Positions 22,224 to 31,590 of a DNA stretch of 64,000 nt are shown here, one piece after another. Position 1 is the first letter of the stretch. Each line of letters starts with the position of its first letter. Source of the stretch: Thermoflavimicrobium dichotomicum (GTDB lineage Bacteria; Bacillota; Bacilli; Thermoactinomycetales; Thermoactinomycetaceae); NCBI RefSeq assembly GCF_900114055.1, contig NZ_FORR01000001.1, positions 434,001-498,000 of the forward strand, given 5' to 3'. Both the position numbers and the translations under genes were made by a program. The notes below the pieces were generated by a model. The model was not told the origin of the DNA and ran no database searches. It worked only from the letters and a program-made list of their open reading frames with translations.

Positions 22224-23160
22224 GCGAATCCTCCTCTTTAAATATAATCGTATTTATTTTTATTATATAACTCATTGAATATTTTTCAGCATATATAAGC
22301 CTAAATGTATACTTTACTCTCGTGCCATTGTTATTTCATAATCCTACATATGTTGAAGTAACAAAGTTACAAGAGTATGATGGCAGGTCAAATAACGCCA
22401 TTTATATTTTCAATATTTATAATATTATGTCCTGTCAACTGAAAACGCCGTGGGTGAGGATGATTCCAAATAAGATTCGGAGCCATGGCTTGACTTGATG
22501 CAATGAAGTGTGCTCCAAAAAAACAGTGTTGACAATGTAAGCCAGATGATCGGCCTAAAGATCAACAGCACTCCGCTCGTTAACCCCGCTCTGGATTAAC
22601 AGCCAAAAACCAGCTCACCATGGTTTTCCATCGACCATGGGAATTTGAAGTCAATGAAAAAATGGGGATAAAATGGTCGGTCGGATGACACTGCTTTTGT
22701 CAGGGTTCCATAGCGAACCATTGAAAGGATCTAAAAGAATGCGATGGTTCCTATATTCATAGAAAATGAAACTATCTCCGGATGATATAAACGATCTGGC
22801 AAAACATCCATAAAGATCCAGGTCTGATTACTCTAAATAAGGCAATGAATCTACTTATTATGAATAAAGAAATATTTTGAATAAAGGGGATTGTTTTATA
22901 AAATAGACTGTGCTAATATAATAACTGAAAACAGAATCTGTTATATAATAAGATAATTACACGAACGGAAGGAGTGTGTAGCGAAAAAAATACAACCATG
23001 AAAAACCCATTTCCCCATGTTGAATCAAACTTTTGGTGATGATGTCACAGGGTTGCGAAATATGACTTGCTTTTAAAGCACAAATCGGATCATGCCGGAG
23101 GGATACCTATTACGCAACGCGTGTTGTGTACAGGCCTTCGGTTTCGCGGGATGGATGCGT
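22224..23160. other. Gene-free AT-rich region before acetone carboxylase
   Basis: I see no convincing gene in about 0.9 kb. There is a small hairpin CCATGGT/ACCATGG (22618-22640). TATAAT-like hexamers near 22916 and 22945 come before a GGAAGGAG that leads only into stops. Probably decayed DNA at an insertion boundary. Confidence 0.5.
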
Positions 23161-23177
23161 TCGCAGAAAGTAAACGT

Positions 23178-23193
23178 TGGCATGTGGTTTGCT
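23178..23193 (+). promoter_or_regulatory. Sigma-54-like promoter of acxABC
   Basis: TGGCAT-GTGGT-TTGCT fits the -24/-12 consensus TGGCAC-N5-TTGCW with one mismatch and exact spacing, placing a start near 23204, about 70 bp before acxA. Acetone carboxylase operons of Proteobacteria are driven by sigma-54 with the AcxR/AcoR-type activator, which supports the call. No activator gene is in the window. Confidence 0.5.
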
Positions 23194-23276
23194 TAAGTTA
23201 TAGGGATGGATGCCTTCTATTCGAAAAAGAGTTAATATTCAAATCTATTAATGAATTTGGAGGGGAGTGATGGTCT

Positions 23277-25421
23277 GTGTCCCAGCACAAACCGCAAATT
23301 CTTGCCATTGATGCTGGCGGAACGATGACTGACACGTTTATCATTGACGACCGTGGAGAGTTTGTCGTCGGAAAGGCGCAGACGACTCCGGAAGACGAGT
23401 CGGTCGGCCTCTTGAATTCTGCTGAGGATGCCCTTCTGTATTGGGGCATGACAGGAGAAGAGGCGTTTCCGCAGATGCTGACCGGGGTTTATTCCGGCAC
23501 CGCAATGCTTAACCGCCTTGTGTCCCGCAAAGGGCGTAGGGTCGGGTTGATCGTTAACAAGGGCATGGAGGACTTTCACCGGATGGGACGTGCTGTGCAG
23601 TCGCACCTCGGATACTCATATTCGGACCGACTACACCTTAACACACATCATTATGATCCGCCGCTGGTGCCCCGTGAGTGGACTCGTGGCGTGACAGAAC
23701 GGGTCGACATGTTTGGAAACGTTGTCATTCCGCTTTATGAACACGAAGTCGAGCCTGCTGTGCGGGAATTGGTCGAAGAAGGGGTTGAGGCCATCGTCAT
23801 CAGTCTGTTGCATTCGTACAAAAATCCGGTTCATGAGCGGCGCGTGCGCGACATCGCCCGCGAGACGATCCAAAAGATGGGAAAGGATATCCCGGTGTTC
23901 GCATCAGTGGATTACTATCCGGTGCGCAAAGAGTCCCATCGGACGAACACGACCATTCTGGAGGCGTACGCGGCAGACCCTTCGCGCCATACTCTCGAGA
24001 AGGTCAACCAGAGGCTCAGCGAGAAAGGGGCAAAGTTCGACATCCGCGTCATGGCGAGCCACGGGGGAACCATTAGCTTTCGCGCCAACGAGTTGGCCCG
24101 CACATTGGTGTCCGGCCCGATCGGTGGAGTTGTCGGTGCCAAGTATTTGGGCGAGCATCTGGGTATCTCCAACATTGCTTGTTCGGACATTGGGGGAACC
24201 AGTTTTGACGTTGCACTGATCACTCAAGGGGACTTCACTATCAACACCAGTCCGGATATGGCTCGTTTGGTATTGTCGCTGCCGCTGGTGTCAATGGACT
24301 CCATTGGAGCAGGTACCGGTAGCTTTGTCCGTGTCGATCCCTACACGAAGTCGATCGTTCTAGGACCTGACAGCGCCGGATACCGGGTGGGTGTTTGCAA
24401 TCCGAACGGAGGTATCGACACGATCACCGTGTCCGACTGCCACGTGGTGCTAGGTCTCATCAACCCCGACAACTTCCTCGGTGGGCAAGTGAAGCTGGAG
24501 CGGGAGCGCGCATACGAGGCTGTCAAAACCCAACTAGCCGAACCGCTCGGGTTGTCGGTGGAAGAGGCATCCTATGGTGTTATCGAGCTGCTCGAGTCGC
24601 AGTTGCGTAACTACCTGGAGTCGATGATCACCGGTAAGGGCTATTCCCCCACACAATTTGTTTGCTTCTCCTACGGTGGCGGAGGACCGCTGCACACCGC
24701 CGGTTACGTAAAAGGGCTGGGCTTTGAGGATGTCTTGGTGCCCGCGTGGGCGGCTGGATTTTCTGCGTTCGGTTGCGGGGCAGCTGATTTTGAATACCGG
24801 TACGATATGACCTTGGACATCAACGTCCCCGACGGAGCGGCAGAAAATCAGAAGACCGAAGCCGCTAGTGTACTGCAAAGGGCATGGAGCGAACTGCAGG
24901 AAAAAGTGACAGAAGAGTTTGTTAAGAACGGCTTTTCACGCGATGATGTCCGCTTCCGGCTGTTTTTCCGCATGCAGTACCAAGGCCAGCTCAACGACCT
25001 GGAAATCGAGTCACCTCTGATGCATGTGGAAACGGTAGACCACTGGGACGCGCTTGTGAACGCATTCGAAGAAACTTACGGTCGGGTGTATGCCAAAGCG
25101 GCCCGTTCGCCAGAACTCGGGTACACCATTACGGGTGCCATCGTACGTGGCGTCGTCGACATACCGAAGCCCAAGATCCCAGAAGAGGAGCTGGCTGGAG
25201 AAGAGCCACCGAAAGAGGCCTATCTCGGCAAACGGCGGGTATACTGGGCCGGCGAGTGGATCGAGGCTGACATCTGGGAGATGGAAGCCCTCAAGGCAGG
25301 CAACCGTATCAAGAGCTTCGCGATCATTGAGTCACCAGCGACCACGTTTGTAGTGCCCTTTGGATTTGAAACCGTTCTCGATTCGCACCGCATTTTCCAT
25401 CTGCGGGAAGTATCCCGTTAA
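23277..25421 (+). CDS. acxA: Acetone carboxylase beta subunit (HyuA-like)
   Basis: 714-residue member of the hydantoinase/oxoprolinase A family, of the length and gene context of the acetone carboxylase beta subunit. The enzyme converts acetone, bicarbonate and ATP to acetoacetate; this subunit carries the nucleotide-dependent phosphorylation site. The N-terminal ASKHA-type phosphate loop is DAGGTMTDTFII and a second glycine-rich phosphate segment is CSDIGGTSFDVALI. The GTG start at 23277 follows GGAGGGGAG. It is 23 bp from acxB; together with acxC this is the complete three-gene operon, which separates it from two-subunit hydantoinases. GC is visibly higher than in the origin genes. Confidence 0.9.
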   Translation: MSQHKPQILAIDAGGTMTDTFIIDDRGEFVVGKAQTTPEDESVGLLNSAEDALLYWGMTGEEAFPQMLTGVYSGTAMLNRLVSRKGRRVGLIVNKGMEDFHRMGRAVQSHLGYSYSDRLHLNTHHYDPPLVPREWTRGVTERVDMFGNVVIPLYEHEVEPAVRELVEEGVEAIVISLLHSYKNPVHERRVRDIARETIQKMGKDIPVFASVDYYPVRKESHRTNTTILEAYAADPSRHTLEKVNQRLSEKGAKFDIRVMASHGGTISFRANELARTLVSGPIGGVVGAKYLGEHLGISNIACSDIGGTSFDVALITQGDFTINTSPDMARLVLSLPLVSMDSIGAGTGSFVRVDPYTKSIVLGPDSAGYRVGVCNPNGGIDTITVSDCHVVLGLINPDNFLGGQVKLERERAYEAVKTQLAEPLGLSVEEASYGVIELLESQLRNYLESMITGKGYSPTQFVCFSYGGGGPLHTAGYVKGLGFEDVLVPAWAAGFSAFGCGAADFEYRYDMTLDINVPDGAAENQKTEAASVLQRAWSELQEKVTEEFVKNGFSRDDVRFRLFFRMQYQGQLNDLEIESPLMHVETVDHWDALVNAFEETYGRVYAKAARSPELGYTITGAIVRGVVDIPKPKIPEEELAGEEPPKEAYLGKRRVYWAGEWIEADIWEMEALKAGNRIKSFAIIESPATTFVVPFGFETVLDSHRIFHLREVSR

Positions 25422-25444
25422 CCTTTGTAAGGAGGGATTGTTCC

Positions 25445-27733
25445 ATGGCGATTCGTGAGAGCGATTTGGCTGCGAAACAGACGAAAACCATCGGATGGAA
25501 CGGCAAGACATTGAAAGAGATGCGCCGCGAAATCGATGAGTTGACGAAGGAAACTGGTTATTACGCAGGTTTGGAGAAACTACCGTTCAAAGAATCGGAG
25601 CCGATCCGTTTTGAGAAAATTTTCGCCAAGTTGCGCGGCGGTGTTGTACACGCCCGGGAGACAGCCAAGCGCGTGGCTGCTTCCCCCATTGTCGAACAAG
25701 AAGGAGAATTATGCTTCACCCTTTATACTCCGGAAGGAGATTCGGTAGTCACGTCAACGGGTATCATTATTCACGTTGGAACGATGGGCTCGGCGATTAA
25801 GTTTATGATTGAAAATGATTATGAGGAAAATCCAGGAATTGAACCAGGGGATATCTTCTGCAACAACGACTGTCAGGTTGGTAATGTTCACCCCTGTGAC
25901 GTCCATACCATTGTCCCGATTTTCTGGGAAGGGGAAGTCGTTGGTTGGGTCGGTGGGGTCACACACGTCATCGACACCGGTGCCACAGCTCCCGGAAGCA
26001 TGTGCGTCGGACCAGTGACGCGCTACGATGATGGTTACCAGATAGCTTGTCGCAAGATCGGTCGTAATGACGAACTGTTGCGCGATTGGCTGGTCGAAAG
26101 CCAGCGATCGATTCGGACGACGAAGTACTGGCTGCTCGACGAGCGGACACGCGTGGCCGGTTGCCACATGATCCGTGACCTGGTTCTGAGCATCATCGAA
26201 GAGGAAGGGATTGACGCGTATAAGCAATTTATTCGCGAGCTCATCGAAGAAGGGCGGCGTGGACTCATCAACCGCCTGAAAGCGATGACAGTCCCTGGAA
26301 AATATCGGCAAGTGGCGTTTGTTGATGTCCCGTATCGCCATCCCGATGTGGATGTCCCGCCTTATGCCAAGGTTGACACGATCATGCACGCGCCTTCAGA
26401 AATTACCATTAATCCCGACGGCAGCTGGGAGCTGAGTTTCGATGGTGCGAGCCGTTGGGGTTGGCACAGCTACAACGCACAACCCATCGCGTTCACCAGC
26501 GGTATTTGGGTCATGATGACACAAACACTGATCCCGAACGACCGCGTGAACGATGGTGCGGTCTATGCCACCCAATTTGTGCTCCCTGAGGGAGGCTGGA
26601 TGAAGCCCGACGACATCCGCACGGCTCACAGTTATGCATGGCATTTCCTCGTTTCCGCTTGGAGCCCCTTGTGGCGTGGCCTGAGCCGGGCTTACTTCAG
26701 CCGTGGCTATTTGGAAGAAGTGAATGCCGGCAACGCAAATACGAGCAACTGGTTGCAGGGTGGAGGGTTTAACCAGTACGACACCATCCATGCCGTGAAC
26801 AGTTTTGAGGCTGCCGCTGAGGGAACTGGTGCTTCGGCTGTGCGAGACGGTCTTGATCATGCGGCCGCGATCTGGAATCCCGAAGGTGACATGGGAGACA
26901 TGGAAATCTGGGAGCTGGCTGAGCCACTGCTATATCTTGGCCGGTCGATCAAACCTAATACCGGCGGGTATGGAAAGTACCGCGGCGGCTGTGGCTACGA
27001 AACCCTACGCATGGTGTGGAACGCCAAGGACTGGACAATGTTCTTTATGGGAAATGGTTACATGTCGAGCGACTGCGGACTGATGGGCGGCTATCCAGCG
27101 GCTGCAGGATACCGCTTCGAAGCGCACGGAACCGACCTGAAGGAGCGCTTCGAAAAACGGTTACCGTTCCCACAAGGCGGAGATCCCAATCCAGACGATC
27201 CACAATACGAAAAAGTTCTCGAGTCGAAAGAGATCAAGCGCGACAAGCAGGCCATCACCACGGAAGCCATTTTCGAAAACTACGACCTGTACCTCAATTA
27301 CCTGCGTGGAGGTCCTGGTTTCGGCGATCCGCTGGAGCGCAAGCCTGAGCATATCGAAGCGGATCTCAATGGTGGCTACCTCTTGCCTGAGTACGCTGAA
27401 AAAGTGTACGGGGCCGTGTTCACCCGCGATGAAAAAGGGCGCTATCACGTTGATCCGAAGAAGACGGAGGAACGACGCAAGCAAATCCGTCAGGAGCGAC
27501 TCAAGCGAGGCAAGCCAACGCGTGAGTGGATGAAGAAAGAACGTGAGCGCATTCTGCGCAAGGAAGCTGCTGTGCAAGTTCAGCATATGTACGCCTCCAG
27601 CTTTTCCTTGAGCGAAAAGTTCTTAAATGAATTCCGCACTTTCTGGAACTTGCCGGAAAGCTGGGTGGTAACGGAAGAGGAGTTGGAAGTTCCTACATTC
27701 GGGTCCAAGTTGAAACTTACTGAAAGCATTTGA
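25445..27733 (+). CDS. acxB: Acetone carboxylase alpha subunit (HyuB-like)
   Basis: 762-residue HyuB-type subunit that in acetone carboxylase holds the Mn site where acetone enolate meets CO2. The metal region CQVGNVHPCDVHTIVPIF and the following GGVTHVIDTG keep the H..D and H ligands expected from the Xanthobacter enzyme. The C-terminal third is highly charged (KERERILRKEAA). AAGGAGGGATTGTTCC before the ATG is a clear ribosome site. Acetophenone carboxylase is a relative, but it has a different subunit set and the gamma gene downstream decides for acetone carboxylase. Confidence 0.9.
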   Translation: MAIRESDLAAKQTKTIGWNGKTLKEMRREIDELTKETGYYAGLEKLPFKESEPIRFEKIFAKLRGGVVHARETAKRVAASPIVEQEGELCFTLYTPEGDSVVTSTGIIIHVGTMGSAIKFMIENDYEENPGIEPGDIFCNNDCQVGNVHPCDVHTIVPIFWEGEVVGWVGGVTHVIDTGATAPGSMCVGPVTRYDDGYQIACRKIGRNDELLRDWLVESQRSIRTTKYWLLDERTRVAGCHMIRDLVLSIIEEEGIDAYKQFIRELIEEGRRGLINRLKAMTVPGKYRQVAFVDVPYRHPDVDVPPYAKVDTIMHAPSEITINPDGSWELSFDGASRWGWHSYNAQPIAFTSGIWVMMTQTLIPNDRVNDGAVYATQFVLPEGGWMKPDDIRTAHSYAWHFLVSAWSPLWRGLSRAYFSRGYLEEVNAGNANTSNWLQGGGFNQYDTIHAVNSFEAAAEGTGASAVRDGLDHAAAIWNPEGDMGDMEIWELAEPLLYLGRSIKPNTGGYGKYRGGCGYETLRMVWNAKDWTMFFMGNGYMSSDCGLMGGYPAAAGYRFEAHGTDLKERFEKRLPFPQGGDPNPDDPQYEKVLESKEIKRDKQAITTEAIFENYDLYLNYLRGGPGFGDPLERKPEHIEADLNGGYLLPEYAEKVYGAVFTRDEKGRYHVDPKKTEERRKQIRQERLKRGKPTREWMKKERERILRKEAAVQVQHMYASSFSLSEKFLNEFRTFWNLPESWVVTEEELEVPTFGSKLKLTESI

Positions 27734-27749
27734 TGGGGGGGAGACGTAT

Positions 27750-28250
27750 ATGGCACAGGAATATGACCGTCGGACAATCGAAGAGTTGGTCGACGGGACT
27801 ATCGGATTCCCGAAGCTGAAGGAGATGCTGTCGTCCTTTAAGGATCCTGGCCGGTTTGACACCTACGTGAGCATTCTGCAGGAGCGGGTGCCGTGGGACG
27901 ACAAGATTTTGCTCCCATACGGCGAGCACTTGTACGTGGTGCTGAAAAAAGACGGCTCTCGTGTAATCAAGTGCGATTGCGGACACGAGTTCGGCGATTA
28001 CCGGCAGAATTGGAAGCTAAATGCCCTTGTGTACGTACGCGATGATGAACAAAAGATGGCGGAACTGTATCCCAAACTTCTGGCACCCGATCCGCAATGG
28101 CAAGTCATCCGCGAATACTACTGTCCGGGTTGCGGCACACAGCTGGAGGTAGAAGCCGTTACTCCATGGTATCCGGTTATTCACGATTACGAGCCTGACA
28201 TTGATGCGTTTTATGAACAATGGCTAGGTCGACCTGTTCCGAAACCCTAA
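27750..28250 (+). CDS. acxC: Acetone carboxylase gamma subunit
   Basis: 166-residue zinc-binding small subunit found only with acetone carboxylases. Cysteine pairs CDCGHEFGDY and YYCPGCGTQ form the zinc knuckle. The stretches YVSILQERVPWDDKILLP, NWKLNALVYVRDD and the C-terminal TPWYPVIHDYEPDIDAFYEQ closely follow the known AcxC pattern. This gene turns an ambiguous hyuAB pair into a confident acxABC operon. Ends at a strong terminator. Confidence 0.92.
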   Translation: MAQEYDRRTIEELVDGTIGFPKLKEMLSSFKDPGRFDTYVSILQERVPWDDKILLPYGEHLYVVLKKDGSRVIKCDCGHEFGDYRQNWKLNALVYVRDDEQKMAELYPKLLAPDPQWQVIREYYCPGCGTQLEVEAVTPWYPVIHDYEPDIDAFYEQWLGRPVPKP

Positions 28251-28268
28251 ATCTTCCTAGCACAGTAG

Positions 28269-28298
28269 AAAAACCCGCCGCTATTGGGCGGGGTTTTT
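28269..28298. terminator. Terminator after acxC
   Basis: AAAAACCCGCC, 6-nt loop, then GGCGGGGTTTTT. A-run on the left and T-run on the right make it bidirectional, serving acxC and the convergent mogA. Confidence 0.88.
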
Positions 28299-28407
28299 CA
28301 TTGCGGTTTGTCATCTGATTCAAACATGGGGGTCCGGGTTTTTTCCGTTTGCGTCATAACGTGGTGCGGGCGATCTCAACTTCAGCCATGATCGCGGTGA
28401 TGACAGT

Positions 28408-28884
28408 TCAGTGACGGGTATCTCCGGCGATGAGAGCCAAAGCATGCGGCAGGACATCCTCAATGACCCTAAAACATTCTTCCACTCCTTTGGGACTGCC
28501 CGGAAGGTTGATGATCAGTGTTTGATTGCGGATGCCTGCAACTGCTCGGGACAAGATGGCGTATTTTGTATATTTCCATGTGGCAGCCCGCATCGCTTCA
28601 CATAGCCCGGGCGCCTCTTTGTCGATGACAGCTTTCGTCGCTTCTGGTGTGACGTCACGAGGACCAAAACCGGTTCCGCCTGTAGTCAGAATCAGGTTGC
28701 ATCCCACTTCGTCGGCCAGTGTGGTGAGAGTTTCTTCGATGAGTTCCCGCTCGTCAGGGATGACTCGATGTGCGACGATATCCCATTTTGCGCACAATTT
28801 TTTAAGCAGGGCCCCGCTGGTATCCTCCCGTACACCTCTGGCAGAACCATCACTGATCGTGACAATGCCCACTTTTATTTGCAT
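28408..28884 (-). CDS. mogA: Molybdopterin adenylyltransferase MogA/MoaB family
   Basis: 158-residue MogA/MoaB-type protein that activates molybdopterin with ATP before molybdenum insertion. The conserved core TTGGTGFGPRDVTPEAT and the later NLPGSPKGVEE are intact. A GAGAGGAGGGAAA site precedes the ATG. It sits between acxABC and the molybdenum-dependent CO dehydrogenase genes but points the other way, so it has its own promoter. Cofactor supply for the cox cluster is the natural reading. MogA and MoaB cannot be separated by eye. Confidence 0.9.
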   Translation of the reverse strand: MQIKVGIVTISDGSARGVREDTSGALLKKLCAKWDIVAHRVIPDERELIEETLTTLADEVGCNLILTTGGTGFGPRDVTPEATKAVIDKEAPGLCEAMRAATWKYTKYAILSRAVAGIRNQTLIINLPGSPKGVEECFRVIEDVLPHALALIAGDTRH

Positions 28885-29507
28885 CCAGTTTCCCTCCTCT
28901 CAAATTTAAAATAATTAAGGGGAATTTCCATATTTATCTATATTTGAGTATATTTCCAGAGACGGTTAACTGCCTCCTTTCTGCCCGTCAAAACAAAAAT
29001 GGCCGCTTTCGCTTCCGGATTTTTTTGCCAAAAACGTGAGGTCGATTGCTTTTCACATGTTATGGATTTTCAGTGCCGCAATGCTGGAGACTGTCAAGAC
29101 TGTCAACGCTTGGCACGATGTTATTCATTGAAATGGGTTCGTATGTATTCCCTCGATAGCATGATTGGACCAGAAGAGGGGCTTTTTTCGTGCATGATTC
29201 GTACATAAAGAGTAATCGTTTGATTAGGAAATATCAATCGGAGTTTTCAGTGCTAGACAGTATTGTATTAAATTTTTGAAAAACCTATTTATACAATAAC
29301 CCAAAAATAATGATAAAATCAATTGATAATGGAGCGAATCCAAGAAAAGGATGGAAAAAGTGGAGGGAATTCATTGGAAAGAAAAGCTGATCCAATGTGT
29401 TCTGGAATATTGGCAAGCGTTGAGACTTCTCTTTCGCTTTGAATTATCGAATGATTTAATATAATAAAAATATGATGTTGAAAAAAGAATAGGAGGAAAA
29501 ATCATAG
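28885..29507. other. Gene-free region upstream of mogA
   Basis: No convincing gene. Three ATATTT repeats close to the mogA start (about 28930-28955) might bind a regulator. A Cys-rich 69-codon frame at 28999-29208 lacks a ribosome site. A 22-codon frame from TTG at about 29374 follows GGAGGG but resembles nothing I know. Confidence 0.4.
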
Positions 29508-29621
29508 AAAGGGGAACCTTTAGGAATTCCCGAAATCTGGCATAAGGATTCGAAATTGGAAATTATTGATGGAGCAAGTCATGGCTTCATGGATCATTTA
29601 CCAGTTGTTGAGAAGATGTAA
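29508..29621 (+). pseudogene. Alpha/beta-hydrolase C-terminal fragment
   Basis: A short frame reads KGEPLGIPEIWHKDSKLEII followed by DGASHGFMDHLPVVEKM and a stop. The GASHGF piece matches the catalytic-histidine strand of alpha/beta hydrolases. It is preceded in frame by TAG and no other part of the gene is near, so it is a leftover C-terminus. It marks the 28.9-30.2 kb stretch as rearranged. Confidence 0.5.
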
Positions 29622-29803
29622 ATGAATTGGTTTTTAAGGCATTTTCTGCTTTAACATCATGAACATGGTAAAGGGAAAGGAATGCAACCTTCACTGAGGT
29701 ATGTGAAATTTTTGGATGTCGGCTTTCGATTTAACTAAAACTGTAGTGTTAACCAATGATTTTTTTACTTTGTTTTTCTATAATTACAAATAGGATAAAC
29801 TAA

Positions 29804-29832
29804 TTGATCTTGGTATTTATTCGTGATATTAT
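29804..29832 (+). promoter_or_regulatory. Putative promoter of the cox operon
   Basis: TTGATC (29804-29809), a 17-bp spacer and TATTAT (29827-29832). It would give a leader of about 345 nt before coxM. Confidence 0.45.
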
Positions 29833-29997
29833 ACATTATAGGAAAAATTCCTTATGCGTAGGGGGTGTGGTTGATTCTCCAGTGTTTGGATGGAGATAGG
29901 GATGATTGGCAGTCAGGATATGGGATGTAGGCAAAAAGAACGAGTAAGCGCTTTCTATGAGTCGAGTCCAAGGGAGATCACCTGATCTTCCTGTTTG

Positions 29998-30184
29998 ACG
30001 TTTAGCCGCGGAAGACCCTTTGGCGGTAGTACGGGCTGGGTCATCCAAGTTGCTGTATATCATTGCGACTGGACTTTGCCCACATGGCAAGGTATCGGGG
30101 TATCCGCCAGGGCTTAGGCAATCCGATTGTCGCGGAAGTCTGATTGATGCAAAACGCAAGTTAAAATGCAAAGGAGGTTCCGCG
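29998..30184 (+). ncRNA. Structured leader of coxM, possible Moco-type riboswitch
   Basis: GC-rich non-coding leader with several short helices: GACCC/GGGTC (about 30012 and 30038), TTGCC/GGCAA (about 30076-30090), and a CCAGGGC...GGC element (about 30107). The pieces CTGGGTCA and CCAGGGC also occur, in that order, in the Moco (molybdenum cofactor) leader of E. coli moaA as I remember it. The gene after it is a molybdenum enzyme. Structure is partly seen; riboswitch identity is a weak inference. Confidence 0.3.
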
Positions 30185-31069
30185 TTGTTTCCGAACTCAT
30201 TTGAGTACATAGCCCCAAAGACACTGATGGAGGCTATCGAACTGTTGAAGCAGCACGGCTACGACGCGAAAGTGGTCGCAGGTGGACAAAGTCTGTTGCC
30301 GATGATGAAATTGCGCGTGGCTGCACCATCGATCCTGATCGACATCAACAACATTGATGAACTAAAAGGTTGGCGAAATGAAAGCGGTTACCTTCGGATC
30401 GGAGCTCTGACCCGGCACGCGGATCTGGAGCATTCGGAGGAATTGCGGGAACAGTATCCGCTGTTGGCTGAGACCGCTGTATGGATTGCTGATCCTCTTG
30501 TGCGCAACCTGGGTACAGTCTGCGGGTCGTTGGCGCACGCTGATCCTGGCTCCGACTGGGGAGCAGCCATGTTGGCGTTGCATGCCCAGGTCGAGGTGGC
30601 TGGGCCTGAAGGGAAACGGCAGGTTCCTATTGACGACTTTTTCGTGGACACATTCACTCCGGCGCTTGAGGAGACCGAGATCGTCACGGCAGTACTTGTT
30701 CCGACGCCGGTGGGCCGGGTTGGCGGACGATATCTGAAGATTGAACGGAAAGCTGGCGACTTCGCGATTGCCGGACTGGCAGTCCATGTTTCACTGGCAT
30801 CCGATGGAACCGTGGCTGAAGCAGGGTTTGGCATTTGTGCGTGCGGTCCGATTCCGCTGCGTGGGAAGCGGGCGGAAGAGTACTTGTTGGGCAAGAAGCT
30901 GACCCCAGAGACGATTGAAGCTGCCTCCCGCTTGGTCCCGGAAGATGCTGAACCGGCGGATGATCTGCGCGGCAGTGCGGAGTACAAACGGGATGTCCTG
31001 CGCGTGTTTGCCAAACGGGGATTGTCTGATATCGCAAAAGAATTGCAGGGAGAGGTGGTACTGCGATGA
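30185..31069 (+). CDS. coxM: CO dehydrogenase medium subunit (FAD), CoxM
   Basis: FAD-binding subunit that passes electrons from the Fe-S subunit to the quinone/acceptor. Starting at TTG 30185, 7 nt after AAAGGAGG, it has 294 residues beginning [20 protein letters not shown] pyrophosphate motifs are [15 protein letters not shown] and [16 protein letters not shown]. The C-terminal CODH flavoprotein domain is complete ([18 protein letters not shown]). Overlaps coxS by 4 bp. The family also serves xanthine and nicotinate hydroxylases; the active-site motif in coxL decides for CO dehydrogenase. Confidence 0.92.
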   Translation: MFPNSFEYIAPKTLMEAIELLKQHGYDAKVVAGGQSLLPMMKLRVAAPSILIDINNIDELKGWRNESGYLRIGALTRHADLEHSEELREQYPLLAETAVWIADPLVRNLGTVCGSLAHADPGSDWGAAMLALHAQVEVAGPEGKRQVPIDDFFVDTFTPALEETEIVTAVLVPTPVGRVGGRYLKIERKAGDFAIAGLAVHVSLASDGTVAEAGFGICACGPIPLRGKRAEEYLLGKKLTPETIEAASRLVPEDAEPADDLRGSAEYKRDVLRVFAKRGLSDIAKELQGEVVLR

Positions 31070-31590
31070 AGATCCGGGTTCGCGTCAACGGGCAGTCATA
31101 CGAATCTGATGTGGAGCCGCGGAAGTTGCTGGCCTATTACTTGCGGGAGGACTTGGGGCTTACCGGTACCCATATTGGATGCGACACGACCACCTGCGGT
31201 GCCTGTACGGTACTGCTTGACGGAAAGGCGGTCAAATCGTGTACGGTGTTGGCTGTTCAAGCCAACGGACGTGATGTGATGACTGTGGAAGGTCTGGAGC
31301 AGGATGGCCAGTTGCATCCGTTGCAAACGGCGTTTTGGGAGGAGCATGGTCTACAGTGCGGTTATTGTACCCCTGGCATGCTGATGTCCGGTTACGCTCT
31401 GTTGCAAGACAATCCAAATCCATCGGAAGAGGAGATCCGGAGAGGAATTTCTGGAAACATCTGCCGTTGTACGGGATATGTGAATATCGTGAAAGCCATC
31501 CAATCGGCTGCGAATAAATTGGCTGATGCGGCCGAAGAATCTGGAGACTCTGCCAAGGAGGTGTCGACCAGTGGCTCTTCATCAGACTGA
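31066..31590 (+). CDS. coxS: CO dehydrogenase small subunit (2x[2Fe-2S]), CoxS
   Basis: 174-residue iron-sulfur subunit. The plant-ferredoxin-type cluster is bound by Cys39, 44, 47 and 59 ([16 protein letters not shown]) and the helical-domain cluster by Cys98, 101, 133 and 135 (CGYCTPGM and ICRCTGY). It has a hydrophilic C-terminal extension of about 25 residues. Its end overlaps the coxL start by 20 bp and its start overlaps coxM by 4 bp, so the three subunits are translationally coupled. Confidence 0.95.
   Translation: MKIRVRVNGQSYESDVEPRKLLAYYLREDLGLTGTHIGCDTTTCGACTVLLDGKAVKSCTVLAVQANGRDVMTVEGLEQDGQLHPLQTAFWEEHGLQCGYCTPGMLMSGYALLQDNPNPSEEEIRRGISGNICRCTGYVNIVKAIQSAANKLADAAEESGDSAKEVSTSGSSSD

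Noticed and set aside
23067-23270. 67-codon frame before acxA
   Set aside because: No ribosome site, covers the sigma-54-like promoter and shows no family pattern.
28999-29208. Cys-rich 69-codon frame (CRNAGDCQDCQRLARC)
   Set aside because: The cysteine spacing is eye-catching, but there is no ribosome site or neighbour logic; could be a remnant, not supported as a gene.
29836-30210. 124-codon minus-strand frame opposite the coxM leader
   Set aside because: No ribosome site, low-complexity composition, and it overlaps the structured leader and the coxM start.
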